Part shown: in pieces, positions 20,725 to 33,700 of the stretch
How the letters are laid out: the number at the start of each line of letters is the position of its first letter
Position numbering within the stretch: the stretch's first letter is position 1
Assembly: GCA_037176905.1 (NCBI GenBank)
Contig: JBBBWG010008002.1
Coordinates: 1 to 54,602, forward strand
Reading direction: 5' to 3'
DNA length: 54,602 bases
Origin: Azolla pinnata
Taxonomy: Eukaryota; Streptophyta; Polypodiopsida; Salviniales; Salviniaceae
Translations under genes and position numbers: made by a program
The notes under the pieces: model-generated
Told to the model about the DNA's origin: nothing
The model's database searches: none
What the model saw: the letters and a program-made list of their open reading frames with translations, nothing else

Positions 20725-23700
20725 CTGACAGCACAAAATTATGTGTCGCTTATGTTGAGCTCCATGTGAATTCCTACATCTTATCATAAGAGAAGAATTC
20801 AGAGCTCGCAAAGACAGTTTGGAGAAAGCTGCTTTGATAAAAGAAAGAAACAAGAAAAAAAATCGTATTTCATACATGTGTGACCATGACCTTTTTGCAG
20901 TTCACAACCTCAAGCCTGTATGCCAGAACACACTCTAGTGTAAACATGTTGAGAAATTACATACTTGGATGTCGTATTTAATAGATGTTCTATAGAATGA
21001 AGTACAGTAGGACTGTAACGGTATTCTTTAAGAGTTCAGCTCTAGAAAATATGTTGAAGAGCGTATGTAAGTTCATAGATGGATGTACCACTACTTGTAT
21101 GAGACAGTAAAAAGCCCCTCTTTTGTAATGTAAAACCGTGAACATATATATCTTCCACCTCCCATTGTGCTTATTCTTTAGTTTTATTTTCAAACCCCCA
21201 TTGTGCCCACTATATTTCTCTCATGATGGGTGTTCATTCTAATTTTATGTTAATTTTCTTCTCTGGGCTCTCTCACGTGTTTATTGCATTCATATTGTCA
21301 CCTTTTTTCTCAGTCTATATCAAATGAATGCACATTCATACACATACAAATTGCTTCCGTCTCTTAATTACATAATTTTTACTGAGTACTTGTATAATTA
21401 GTCATCTAACTATTTATAATTATTAACCCTGTTCACAATTTCAATGTGAATATTAATGTGCCCATATTTGGGTGGAAGTTTTTGATGCAATGGACTGTTC
21501 CATCAATTAAAGATAGATTTCTCAACATAACCGTGGAAGCGATAAAGAACCCAATCCATCTAACAGTTGCAAGATCACTGAGTAATACCTAATTGACTGG
21601 CTACGTCAATTTTCTCCACGGAATTCTTTGCATCATTCCACGAAACCAACAAGCACTCAGTGAAATTTGACAAAACGATCATATTGATAGAAAAAAAACT
21701 AGCACTGAATTTCGATCAATTGATCACCAATTTATTTATCAAATAATAAGGCCGAACCAACTCTAAAACATTGAAGCAAATTGATCTACCCATTCATGAA
21801 ATCTATGGCCGGAATTCAATAGCATTACGAAAATGTCATGAGAAACCGAGCTCAACACTTGATGTGGAAATGCAGGTACGAAAAAGAGAGAAGAGAAGAA
21901 GGGCATACTTCACATTTCCGGATGTGGGCTGTGGTACGAACATGGAATCCAAGCTAAACCCGCTGGCGCCCATCAACGCCATTGAACAAGCGGATGGAAT
22001 TTTGTTGCAGAATGCTTCGAGTACATTAACCAAAACCAGCCCTAAGGTTTCCAAAATCTATCAATATAACCCTCCTCTGAAATTCAGCACACCAGTTGCT
22101 TCCATGATGATGATGATCATCATCAAAATCATCATCTGCACGCATTCCTGTTCATCTATATTGTCATGGTTATATAACTTATAAATTAGTCTGGTCTTCC
22201 CTTGTTTGCAAAATCATGAAAAAAGAGAGATAAACATCTGAAGATAGAAACAAGAGAGCAAAGAACTCAATTTCAAGGTAACAAAACTCATTGAAAAACA
22301 TGTCGAAATAGCAACCGAAATAACGGGTTTGAAATTATTTTTTCAATTCAGTTAATCCTTGAATAGAGTAAAATTCTGTTCCGATTAAATAAAACGACGA
22401 AATCACGGCTACGATCATTTTTAGCATATAATTAATTTTTAAACGGAGTAACTTTATGTTCTTATTGAGCATAAAATTATTAAAGATATACTATAAGAGA
22501 ACTTAATGAGGTTTCCAGCTCAATTTTATACGAATTCGTGCACAATTTCTTCAGATTATTACCTTGATGTGGTATTGTTAATGTTCTAGCAAAAAGGTTA
22601 TGTTCCAAAGTAAATTGCTGTTTCCATTCCCAGGAAGAGGGTGGAAGTACATACTCTTTATGAAAGAGGTCACATTCGGGGAGGAAATTTGTTTTTACTT
22701 CGAATGTAGAAAAAGTTTGAGGCATGGTTGCAATCATCTAACTTATTTTATCGGAGTCGCTTAAAGTTGGGTCATTAGGTACCTCGGACGTGATTGGTCA
22801 ACTAAATGATACTGTAGCGCTTGGTTCCTATGAATAAGGACCGATATAATATCAGAGCTCTCACTGATGACGAGGACTTTTATCCAACAATAAAGATCAA
22901 GGAGATGCCGATACACTCTTGCCACGTTGAGCTTTTAGAATCATGTCGTTGCTACTATACCACCAGGATCACATTGTTATGTGTTGAATGATCAACTGCT
23001 AGCAACAGATTAAAGTGATGATTATATTCTTCTTTCGACGCTCCAGTTGGGATCTACTACCTTCAAAGCCGATGAACCAAGAACCGCATCTGAGCAAAAG
23101 CTTGAACGCAAATGAAACCGAAAGATTCTTACTGATGTGATCGCATGCACGCGTAACTTGGGTTAAAACGCGTACAATCCATGTGTCGTGGGCACTCACC
23201 ACAATTCTGATCAGAACACTTCGACTTCAACCACGCAGGGACTTATCGGTGCATGTCAAGCCAAGTGTTCATTCAAAAGACACGAGGTGTCTAACTCCAG
23301 AACATCTTGAGACCAACTGTGTCGATCTCTGTTCCTGTGAGTTATCAAATAATGGCCTCACATGTAGAAAAACCCACTACTGTTAAGTGCTAGAAATTTC
23401 TTATGGCCTCGTAAGTCAAATCGTGTGGGCTTATCCTACCCAGCATCTCTGCAACAAAATGCCCACCGATTCACATTAAACAAGTAATGCGGATCGCTTC
23501 TTCTCCGGATGCTTCAAACAGGAAGATTCCAGCATTTGCTTTATTCAACGGTGCATAACCTCTACGGTTCTATGGAAACCAGATTCATGCTTGTTATCAA
23601 ATTAAGCCCAAAGGGTTTTTGTCTGTCCCAAGGTCTAAGACGTAACTCGAGGTTCAAATCCAATGAGCCACTGATACCTCTTATAAAAAGACTTAAGATT

Positions 23701-24779
23701 ACAAAAAAACCCGGAAACAGAAAAACACGGACAAAACTAATTCAAAGCCTTACAAATCTTCAGCCCAAATCTGAGAATATGGCTGAGAATCAGGAGCAAA
23801 CAGATCAAAAGAAAAACATAATCGATCAGTGGATTGATCGATTTGCTCAAGAATCTACTCTTCTTTCTGGTGTTGAAATAGAAAACCAAAAAAAAAAACA
23901 AACAATCAATCCTGCCAGGCTCATTTCAACTATTATGAGCAGTAGTTTTCAAAGCTCGGCGTGCTGTCTACAGTTTGTGATGTTCTAGCATGAAAAATGT
24001 GAAATGCTTCAAGCTTTCCATATCCTTCCAAAGCTCCGATCCTACGCACACATGCCAATAATTTCGCAGACCCAGATAACGCCGATGAATCATCGATCGA
24101 TCCGCAGCATATACACAACACCTCTTGTGGATCGAACCCCACGGAAAAAGCGCTGCAAATTTCTCTTCGCACCACATCGTGGTTATCCTTGCATCACCAT
24201 ATCCACAAACCGCGGTTTCTTGGCGGCTCATTTAACGCATGTGTCATTGGCACGGTCTTTCCACGACGGGCTTTCTTTCCTTCCCGTTTCGATGCATTCC
24301 AAAGATCAGTGCCGAAATACGGGTCCGAGAAAAACACTGTTGTTATATTTATGCAGCTCCATGTGGGCAAAATGCGACTCGGGGCGCAGGAGGTCACAAA
24401 TATCGATGTTTTTCTGTCGGTGTTCCAGTTCCATCTCTCCATTGTAGCTAAGCTCTCGGAATTCGCCTGCATGCAAACAAAGACAAGCAGTAGTACATCG
24501 GAAGAGCAGTTGATTAAATCCAAGATCAAGAGGATTCAAACTGATTCGCTGCATTTCCGAAGATTGTATGCAATTACCAGTGCCAGAAAGAGTTTCAATG
24601 CAATTATCATGCAAATGCTTTGATGGGCTCCTCAGGTTATGGGCTTCAGGATGGGATTAGGGTACAGGGTTTTGGGTTTGAGGGTTTAGTGCTTGGAGCA
24701 GATTCGAACAAAATTAGCAACATTTTTGCCAAAGAGTGTACAATTACCATTGCCAGAAACAGTTTCTAAACAAAGGACA
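20725..24779. other. Upstream spacer of the FN3K gene and intergenic DNA
   Basis: Mostly AT-rich. A possible first exon of the FN3K gene is at 21910-21984 (minus). A minus-strand frame at 22737-22480 looks mildly protein-like but shows no motif. At 22848-22864, AATATCAGAGC resembles a primer-binding site. The part from 22740 to 24620 is less AT-rich and looks like decayed repetitive DNA. Confidence 0.35.
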
Positions 24780-24912
24780 TTCATAGCAAGGCTTAAAGGT
24801 TTGGGGTTTTAGGGATTTTAGGGGTTTTGGGTTTGGGTTTTTAGGTTTTTGGGTATTGGGGTTTTTAAGGGTTTTAGGGTTTTAGGGGTTTTAGGGTTTT
24901 AGGGTTTTGAGC
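24780..24912 (+). repeat. Interstitial telomere-like TTTTAGGG tract
   Basis: About 130 bp consist of GGGTTT, TTTTAGGG and GGGGTTTT variants, with the cleanest run (GGGTTTTAGGGTTTTAGGG) at about 24889-24907. It is degenerate relative to the plant telomere repeat TTTAGGG. It is G-rich on the plus strand, the opposite orientation to the C-rich tracts at 47720-47760 and 54180-54602. Confidence 0.8.
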
Positions 24913-25407
24913 TTATAGTTTAGGGTATCTGCGATGCAGCCCGAGATCCTAGTGAACATACCGTTTCTTCTCCGCGGCTTCGATTCGATTCGAACTCGAC
25001 GATCAACACGGCAGCTCCAAGAAAGGCTCGAGAAACCGCGGCTGCCAAAAAAAACAAAAAAAGGAAAGGGCAAAACAAAAAACACACACAAAGATCGATT
25101 CCGTTCCCCGATTAAAAGAAGCTTATCCCCTCGGAATACTTTCCGAGGGGGATACAGCTCAGAATTGGGGGAGGGAGGAATAAAGAGAAAAAGGCTCTAT
25201 GGCCATGGAAGCTCCAAAAGGAAAACATACCAGTTGTCTTCTGAGATCCAAAAGAAAATATGCATCTGGGGCAAGTGGTGGTCCTTAACAATTGGAGCCC
25301 AACTGGGATCTCATTTCCTCTTTTTGGGCATCAATCCCAAGTGGGTTTTGGTTATTTTCCACACTGTTCTGGGAAGAATCTTCTGTGCAACTCAGATCTA
25401 TCTCTGC

Positions 25408-25441
<34 letters not shown>

Positions 25442-26532
25442 TGCTTACAGGTAGGAACCATTGCACTGATGAATTGCAGAGCAAATCCCTCCATTTGCTT
25501 AGAAACAAGAGTAGAGAAAATCCATCCATCTGCACAGATATTTATAAGCCCATTTCTTCTGCATATTTTTTGTATGCATATAGAAACTGTTGCTCTAACC
25601 TGTGTGCCTGTAAAGAGGGAATCTATCCATCTGCATACAACTTTGTGTGCCTATATCTGTAATCAGTGCAGAGCAGATCCATCAATCCATTTGCATAGGA
25701 ATAATATTGGGAATCCATAGCTGTAATTAGTGCACAGCATATCCCTACAATCTATTTTCATTGAAATATTGGGAATCCATAGCTGTAATTAGTGCAGAGC
25801 ATATCCCTACAATCCATTTTCATTGAAATATTTGGGAATCCATAGCTTCAGAGAAGATCCATCAATCCATTTGCATAGATATATTGGGATTCCATAGCTG
25901 TAATTAGTGCAGTGAGAATCAGTACCCTAATGGAATCAATCTGCACCTAGCAACCATTACATCTCTGCCATTTCCATCCACACTTTTAACCAAGAACCTA
26001 CAATAATCATTGCTTTGCATTCTTTCTTAATACAAACAGATTGAAAATCTGCCTTACTATTTTGCCCATTGTTTCGTGGGAAACCATCAAATCTCTGTTT
26101 CATTCGCATTTGGACTCAGCCCTTTGCATATTCCTCTCCACACTAATCTCTTTCTTTCTTCTGCCATATCTTCTCGTCCATCCCAAACGCTGGAGAGATC
26201 TTCACAACTTTGTATTTCAATTTCTTAACATCTGCAGATGAATTATATGTATGCTGCCAATCAACCAATTAATCGCAGATAAATTTCTGTGAAATTCCTC
26301 TTAACCTTTCAGTCATCAGCCCATTGATTAATTCAACAATCTCATCAGCCGATTCAATGCACCTCTCCTTGTCACCTGCTTGCAGTTGCGATCGATTCCT
26401 CCAGTAAATTTGATCAATCTCTCAGATATGATGCCAGGAATTGTGTCCATTGATAAGTGACTCAAGACCAAAAACTAGAGAATCGACATCTCTCTCAACA
26501 GATCTAAATCAAAGGATCAGATCTCAGAGAAA
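24913..26532 (+). other. Probable leader/upstream region of the 26533 gene
   Basis: The long frame beginning at 24934 is Lys/Arg-rich and then runs into low complexity, with no family motif. A (TA)n run lies at 25415-25441 and a 62-bp tandem repeat at 25643-25920. The stretch may hold the promoter and 5' UTR of the serine-rich-like gene. Confidence 0.35.
25643..25920 (+). repeat. 62-bp tandem repeat, about four to five copies
   Basis: The best units begin with GGGAATCCATAGCTGTAATTAG at 25709 and 25771, with shorter or diverged copies at 25834 and 25885 and a partial one at 25643. Two alternative second halves (CCCTACAATC.ATTTTC and CCATCAATCCATTTGC) are interleaved. Confidence 0.85.
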
Positions 26533-26940
26533 ATGGTGATCTGTCTTTGTGCTCCAACATCCCATGCCGGATCCTTCCGGTGTCGATTCCACAGAAACAA
26601 CGGCGGCCATATCCATGGAAATGAAGAATCAACAAAACCCCCAGAAGTAACCAAGAACAAGAACAAGAAGCAGAAACCGAACCTTCCTGTCAAGGAAAAC
26701 GGCGAAGTTCCGATCAACATGTTCACAGCCTCCAATCCCCGCTTCATGGGCACTAGCCATGGCTCCATTCAAGGAAGTGGCTGTGCAGCAATGGTGAAGC
26801 GTTTCAAGCAGAGAGAGATGGGGGCTCATAAGAATCGACATCTCCACATTGAAGGTAGGGACCGAAATATTGGGAAGAGCAGGTTAGCTCGAATGGCTTC
26901 TTCTCGAGAAGAAGAAGAAGGAGAAAGATGCAGGGTGTAA
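26533..26940 (+). CDS. Small plant serine-rich-protein-like family member (CAPTSHAGSFRC motif)
   Basis: A single exon encodes 135 residues. Residues 4-20 read CLCAPTSHAGSFRCRFH, the C-x-C-(A/S)-P-T-x-H-x-G-S-F-x-C-x-x-H signature of a plant family annotated as serine-rich protein-like. Usual members keep this motif within Ser- and basic-rich disordered sequence; here the remainder is Lys/Asn/Arg-rich with a Glu run near the end. The Cys and His spacing could bind metal, which is inference. Function is not established in the family as far as I know. There is no signal peptide. The ATG is the first in the frame and sits three codons before the motif. Confidence 0.7.
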   Translation: MVICLCAPTSHAGSFRCRFHRNNGGHIHGNEESTKPPEVTKNKNKKQKPNLPVKENGEVPINMFTASNPRFMGTSHGSIQGSGCAAMVKRFKQREMGAHKNRHLHIEGRDRNIGKSRLARMASSREEEEGERCRV

Positions 26941-27012
26941 GACCCTAGCATTTCCAGACAGAAGAGGATGAATCAACATCTGGCAGACATAACTCTACCC
27001 AAAGGTGGGCAT

Positions 27013-27426
27013 TCAATGTTCAAACACAACCAAAAGCAAGGGATTTCTGACAGTTTGCAAAACCCTGACAATTCCATGTACACAGAACCTCCATTTAGAT
27101 GCCACTGAAATGTGTGATAACTAACACCAATCTGCATGAAGAAACTAACTGTGTGGACCACGTCACCATTTTCATGACATACCAGCATCCGTTACCAGGG
27201 TTGCAGTTGATCTTGGATCTCCCCACAATTCACTGCTCAACGCATCAATTAAAGGCTTCCCATGCATAACACTCTGAAATCCAATGTATATATAAACATC
27301 TCATAGTTATTGATTATAGATTCAAAGCATTACATCATTGAAATCCTGTTCTCCAATGCCTGTAAACATCCAGTCCAGCTCAATGTAAGGTGTGATGGTG
27401 TCAAGCTCACCAACATGTATGAACAT
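27013..27426 (-). CDS. Candidate three-exon mini-gene, unrecognised
   Basis: Exons 27426-27334, 27273-27183 and 27104-27013 join in frame (phases 0 and 1) into 91 residues with GTAATG and GTATGT donors and TTTCAG acceptors. The protein begins MFIHVGELDTITPYIELD, continues LDWMFTGIGEQDFND, then HGKPLIDALSSELWGDPR and STATLVTDA, and ends LLLVVFEH. The composition is protein-like in all three exons. An in-frame TGA lies two codons before the ATG, which supports this as the true start or as the limit of a fragment. I do not recognise the family. It sits between the WDR92 stop (27709) and the end of the convergent 26533 gene. It could be a small real gene, a fragment of a larger one, or chance. 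Confidence 0.35.
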
Positions 27427-27708
27427 CGCTCAAATATTTGAAACCAGCTAATCCAATTCAACGGCAAGCTCGTGATCTGATTCCATGTGAAAGAAAAACC
27501 CTGTTTGGGGGCTAATCTGTCTTCAGATTGACCATTAGTTTGCAGCATCTCTTACGCCATGGCCTCATTTATGTCAATCTGGATATCATCACATTAGAAT
27601 CACATGCAGAAACTGTTGACTTCTTTCTATCCACTTCTATCCTCAATAGCTTCATCTTCATCCACATGCATCATCCCCTAAATGTATAGCAGAGAATGTC
27701 TGACAAAA

Positions 27709-30700
27709 TTACAACTTATGTAACTTTGTGACAATCACAACTCGGACACATTGATCGAATGACCCCATGACAGCTAAACCTTCTTTGTCTGGGCTCCTGA
27801 AACATCCAAGCAAACATCATTAATGATTAAGCAAAGAATGTAATCTACTATGTCTGCTAATTAGTGCATTGCAATATATTAAACCTTACCAATCAAAGCA
27901 ATTGATGGGTTGGGTCGACATCACTGCAGATGACAATGATTTCACATTCCCTACAATCTGTAGCAAAAAAAAAAGGTAAAAAGGTAGCACGAGTGAGTTC
28001 ATTATCATGAGCAATTAGTCCATTACATCTTTTATGCCACTAGAATGACATTAGTCCTTTTTTCTCCTTCATACGCTCAAAAGAATCACTAAGTAATACC
28101 AGAGATGAAAACAGAACATGCATAGTCTAGACGTTCATGCAGTATGGTACCCATAAATATAGCAATCAAACTGTTTTCGACGATGATGCATGCTCAGCCA
28201 AATCACAAGACTTTTTGGCTATCACTGAAACATATGAACCCACAAACAAGGAAGCAACTTCAATCCATACTCGAATGATGCAAAGAAATAAGAATGAGTT
28301 GTGCTTCTACAGTCAAAGTAAGGAGAATGATTCTTGTACACTATCACAGCCCATTGTATGGGCAAGCATACACACTGCCTTCAATAATTATGTCTTTTCC
28401 CAGTAATACAAATGTCTCATTTCATAACAATAGAGAAAATGGAAGACACTAATGTCTAGCCTTTTTCCTAAACAGATATAAACAAGAATATGGTTATGCT
28501 ACGAGAGCAAGAAGAAAGGATGCAGAACAAAAAATAAGCTCTTTTTTTTGTGTACATACCCCGTAGGCCTTTCCTTCCATATCCTTTAAAGAGCGCTGTT
28601 CTGGATAGTTATATTTAAATAGAGACAAAGATCCATCTCCACCGAGCACTGCAAAAACCTCACGATTCTGTGGCAAATGCTTGACTCCCCAGATGGTAGT
28701 ACCATGAGACATCTAAAATCACAAATGAACACTTATAATAAAGAGATCCATCAAACAAGAAAAGAATTTTTTTAACTGATTTTTCTGGTCGACGTTTGTC
28801 ACCTTTTCTGTAAGGCAAGCAAACCCTGACTCTGGATGTTGTGTCCTTAAATCAAATACCTGAAATATTCACATGAAGGAAGGCACTTCAAAACTGAAGA
28901 AACGTAAAATATAATACTTATGTAGATACACTGTTTGAAATCAAAGACAATAAGTCTTACATGGAACTTCGATTCCAATGTGGTTGCAACACATTTGTTC
29001 ATCTTGATATCTTTTCTGTCAAACTGAATGCCGCAAACCTAGATACAGAAACATTGGAAAGGACATACAAGCACTTAATATGTTTACTTCAAGTAATCAT
29101 CAGCAAACCAAATCTCAATGAACTTTAGAGTTTCACAATCAGTCTTGGAAAACAGTTCCAAGATAGTAGGAAAAACTTGCAGAAGATTACAATAACTATG
29201 AGAGACTGTCGTTCATTAGATGGATATTTCAATGAATTTGTGACACTGCTTGTGTTTTATGACCACAACAACTTTTTTCCCAAGAACACTGTACTTGCTG
29301 TGAGAGAATACAGCTTATACGAGTATTATTTATAGGAGTTTGTGGTGCTAATTTTGAGCTATACTTTACAAGACTTGCATAACAAGTGGGTGTGGTATCT
29401 CCATGTAACATTGTAAAGAGTAATTTTATGCATTCTTTTAGCCCTAGGAGCATGCATCTCATACCCTGTGGTTGATAACTTTCAATCTAAATACACTTTA
29501 GTTTCTGAAGTGTTAGTTAACTCACCTCATATAGCCCCTAATACCTCTGAAGTAAACTAAAGTAAACTAAAGTAAACTAGGTTTCATCTCCTATAAACAG
29601 TGATGCAAACTTGTCTGGTAAAACTACCAGAAAAATCCCTTTCAGCTGAGCAGGAAGAATATCCTCAAGTATCAACAAATAACATAGGCCGACAGTCTTA
29701 GAACGTTATAATAGATGAAAAGAGATGCTACAGTAGAAAAGCAAGAAAGACATTATGTCTGCAAGCCAAAACGTGGGAACACCTAGCTGACTGCACACCA
29801 ATCACCATGATCACGGTTGCGCATAAAGCCAGCTATTTTCCAAAAACTCCAAAATACCCACAGCACCTAAGAGAGAGATTATGTGAGTTTCGAGGTTATT
29901 ATTTTCCAACATTATAACGCTTATACAGAACCTCAATATGGTGACAAAATATAATAGACCGATTACAGATTCGGCCAGTAGGTCACTACATATGGTTCTA
30001 CTAGAAACTGTTTTAAGGACAGATAATATATAAATGTTCCTCTCTTCAGCTGCATAGAAAGAAGGTAGTAAAAACTGCCTGATCGAAAACATCAATGTCT
30101 GATATGTTGGGAATAGCCTAACCATGCAGCATTTGGTAGCAAACCTGATCCATGCAAAGAAGTGAACTTCAACACACTGGCACATGGCTGAAACATCAGC
30201 CAAAAAACCAGGTTAAGGCTGAAATCTCTCAACCAGCATTCCAATTACATAGCCTGCTAACACATAGCCTGCTAACTGAAAATAAACTGTTATGGGACTG
30301 AGATCAAGAGACCAGAGGCATGCCACATGATCTAGTCCTGCTGTCCAACAATATTTCTTCCTCCCGTGCACAGCAATTGTGACAGGCATATGAATAAGAT
30401 TTCATGGTGAACCACCTTGAAAAAGAGCCATGCTATTTAGCACAAACTTGGAGGTACTCCTCCACATGAAGAAAACATATCCAAGAGCACCACTCACACT
30501 GTTCTCAGACTATTACTCACGGGTACGAGTTTGCTCACCCCATTATTTGTACTCGTTTCCCATCTGACTTTGCACATTTTCAAGTCAAATAGCTTTATGT
30601 CTCCATTATCATAGCCTGCAAAAGAGTGGAAGAATATATTTTCAATCAATTGGGAATGTTAGAACTTTTCTTCAAGGAGCCTCCAGCCAATTATAAAGAT

Positions 30701-33700
30701 AGAAATCCTCACCTGCCAGCACACACCGCTCTTCATCATTGTATGAATTTCCTGTTTTTCAAAACAGAATGTCATATACTTGGATTCTACAAAATAGCAC
30801 TCTCATTGTATCTATTGAATTAAATCTATATACACAGTGCAAAGGAACATACTTCCCAATGCTACATACCCCCACCTTTGCCACATCCCAAATGGGTTTT
30901 CCTCCTAATAATAATGCAGAACTCTAAGAACTCATAGCATACCAAAAGACACTGTCCAACAATCTCGAGCAGTATCTTGACATTCTGGTTCGAAGGCCAC
31001 AACCTGGTAATTACCAAATAGCCTGAAACGTCATAACTATATTTTGTTGAAGTAATAATGAATAGAATATCAGTAATAAACAATGGGCCAAGACTAAGCG
31101 AGACTCTCTTTCAATGAAGTTCCCAAGGTTGGTAATTCAAAAGAGTACTCTTCCTTCCAAATATTCCTAAGACAGGTGAACTGATAGTAGATAACGCGAG
31201 CTACAAAACAGATGATCAACATGAGAGATGTATTGGAAGAATTGTGAGGAATTAGCGATCTCAATCTCTGCCGGAGCTATCTGTAGGCAGCAGTAATGGC
31301 TCAGTTTGAACATTCAAATTGGGGTTTACAACGTTTTGCTAATTTCAGCTCAACTCGAGACTCTTTGACCCGTTAACTGCTCTAAACCAATTTAGTAAGA
31401 GTTTCTTTACTATTTGTCCACATGGTCGAACTATATGTTCACATATATATTTAACTGATTTGAGCTTAACCAGTTTAGAAATGGTTTAAATTTAAAATTT
31501 CTTAAAGAGTTTAGATCTAGTCATTTTGCCTTAAGTTTCACTTAACCAGTTTGAGCCACACTTAACCATGACAATACCAAGCAGCTAGCACTATCATCAA
31601 CTGCCTATGACTATCTATTCTGACACTCAAAATACCCTGATATGACTTCTAGAGTACCCTGTTACATACATCTTTGACTATTTTAAGTCAAAACAGTAGA
31701 AAGAGTTTCATAGAAATTTTGAAAGATAGCTAGAGGAAATAAGGAAATAAGGTTCAGTATATTTGAGATATGCTGGCCAAGAAATTTTCAATTAATCATA
31801 AAGCACACTTACCGGATCGTCTTTTTGACGTTGATCCCACACACAAACCCTTCCTGTAACAATGGTCCTATTAGATTAATAAAAAGACCAGATATTAAAT
31901 TTAAAAAGTTCAGGACTATTACACTAAGTACCATCCCTTCCGCCAGTTACTATTTCTGGGGCACCATAACCAATTCCTAATCCGCCACATCCATCAATTG
32001 CATTTATAATGCTTTCATGCGCTGTGGGACAATGGATTTCAAATTAAATTTCCACTCTGAATGGATAAAAAAAACCTAGATAACGAGGTTACATAAATCT
32101 ATACTAACATAATGAGGAGAGACTCAGAACCCCTCAATGCTTAAACAAACCAATCCATATAGAAATATAACAAATTCCAGAAAGCAGAAGGAACCTTTTG
32201 CTTCAAAAATAGGATAAGTGAGTTTTTCCAAGTCCCTACACAAGCATGGAGTTTGAAGTTAGTTTTCACAAATGATTTTATTTGGTGCTCACAATCGAAG
32301 TTCATCAAGTATTACCAGATATGAAGATTTCCCTTAAAATCTCCAGTTGCGAATTGCCTATCAATCTAGCATACGGGAACCAAATACAAGAATCAATCTC
32401 TTACATGCTAAGCATGTGGATGTTAAACAATTAAATTAATATGCACATAGAAGAATCTTAATCATATAAAACCTAAGACAAACAATATAGGATCTATGTG
32501 AACTTTCTGGACATAAGATAGACATTAAATTACCAGGCTAGATGCACCAAAAGTTCCACATTTGAAACTTGTTGATTTCTCTGCCTGTGAAATTAAGCAA
32601 ATAAAAAATTTAACAACTCTTTGTATATGAACCTGAAAATGACATTGTCAAAATGGAAATATCTTATGTTCAAACATAACAGATCCATGTACCTCTGCAA
32701 CCTTGTTCAAATCCGAACCATTCAGTTCAAAGACCTAAAAAGCAATATTTTCCTTCAGACTTTTTGCAGCAGAAGTGGAAACCAATAATTTTTGCCAAGA
32801 AACATCACTATCTGTACCTTGATAATCAACGATATAGGTGGCAATGATTTAAACAATCAGGGGAAATTGTGCCTCATACCTTTTCCCTTCATCATTAATG
32901 TTAAGCCTTAAATATTAATTAAAGTATCAAGTGATACAATCCTAGGCAGTACCGAATATGGAAGATGTCTGAGGTATAATATGTTACAAAACATACAGTT
33001 CATGATCACAAAAAAGAAGACGAAGAATGTGATATAGCTGCATCATCCATGTTAAACAAGTTGGCAACACACGAAACAACCAAAGATTAGAAGAGTGAAA
33101 ACCTGTATAGTTCCAGTGGTTCTTGCTGTTGACCCAAGAAGCACAAACCTTGCACTGCAATAAGACACGAGATTTTCAATCACAGTTTACTTTCCCAGAA
33201 AAGCATCCGCAGTAATCTATTAACTTGTTCTAGCCTAAGAGATAAATGGAATGACATGAAAATAAAGTTGAAATGATGTGATCAATGAAGCATACTTCAT
33301 AGTCTAATGTACTAAAATCAAATGGAATTAATATCCTAAGATAAGCTCAAATGAATCAATAACTACCGTCACCCAATTAATCTAATCCGCCTAATGAGAT
33401 AAGCAATAAACAAAATTCAAGTTGCAAATCTAATTCTTCTCTTTTTATGGTTGCTACAGAATGGATTAATTTCTGAGTTTAGTCAGAATGCTAGGACTTC
33501 AAAAAAATGCAATTTTGGGGTGTTTAGATGATGCAAGAAACTTTAGCAGATATGCAAAAACAATGGAATGTTCGCCAAATATGTAGAAACCATCAGCATT
33601 TCTGAGCAAAGCTGAGATTCCATAAAATGAAGCATGATTGTGAGGTCTAAGAAAACTATAGTAACCTTTTGTGACATAAATGGGAATATTATCGCAATAT

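Noticed and set aside
23600..23675. tRNA-like GGTTCAAATCC box near 23650
   Set aside because: No matching acceptor stem or D-arm could be placed around it.
27190..27280. Second cysteine peptidase fragment, from a GGxxxTCCCCA similarity to the 12.2-kb exon
   Set aside because: The frame that reads well (SSELWGDPRS) lacks the NSWxxxWG spacing, and the similarity is limited to a few bases.
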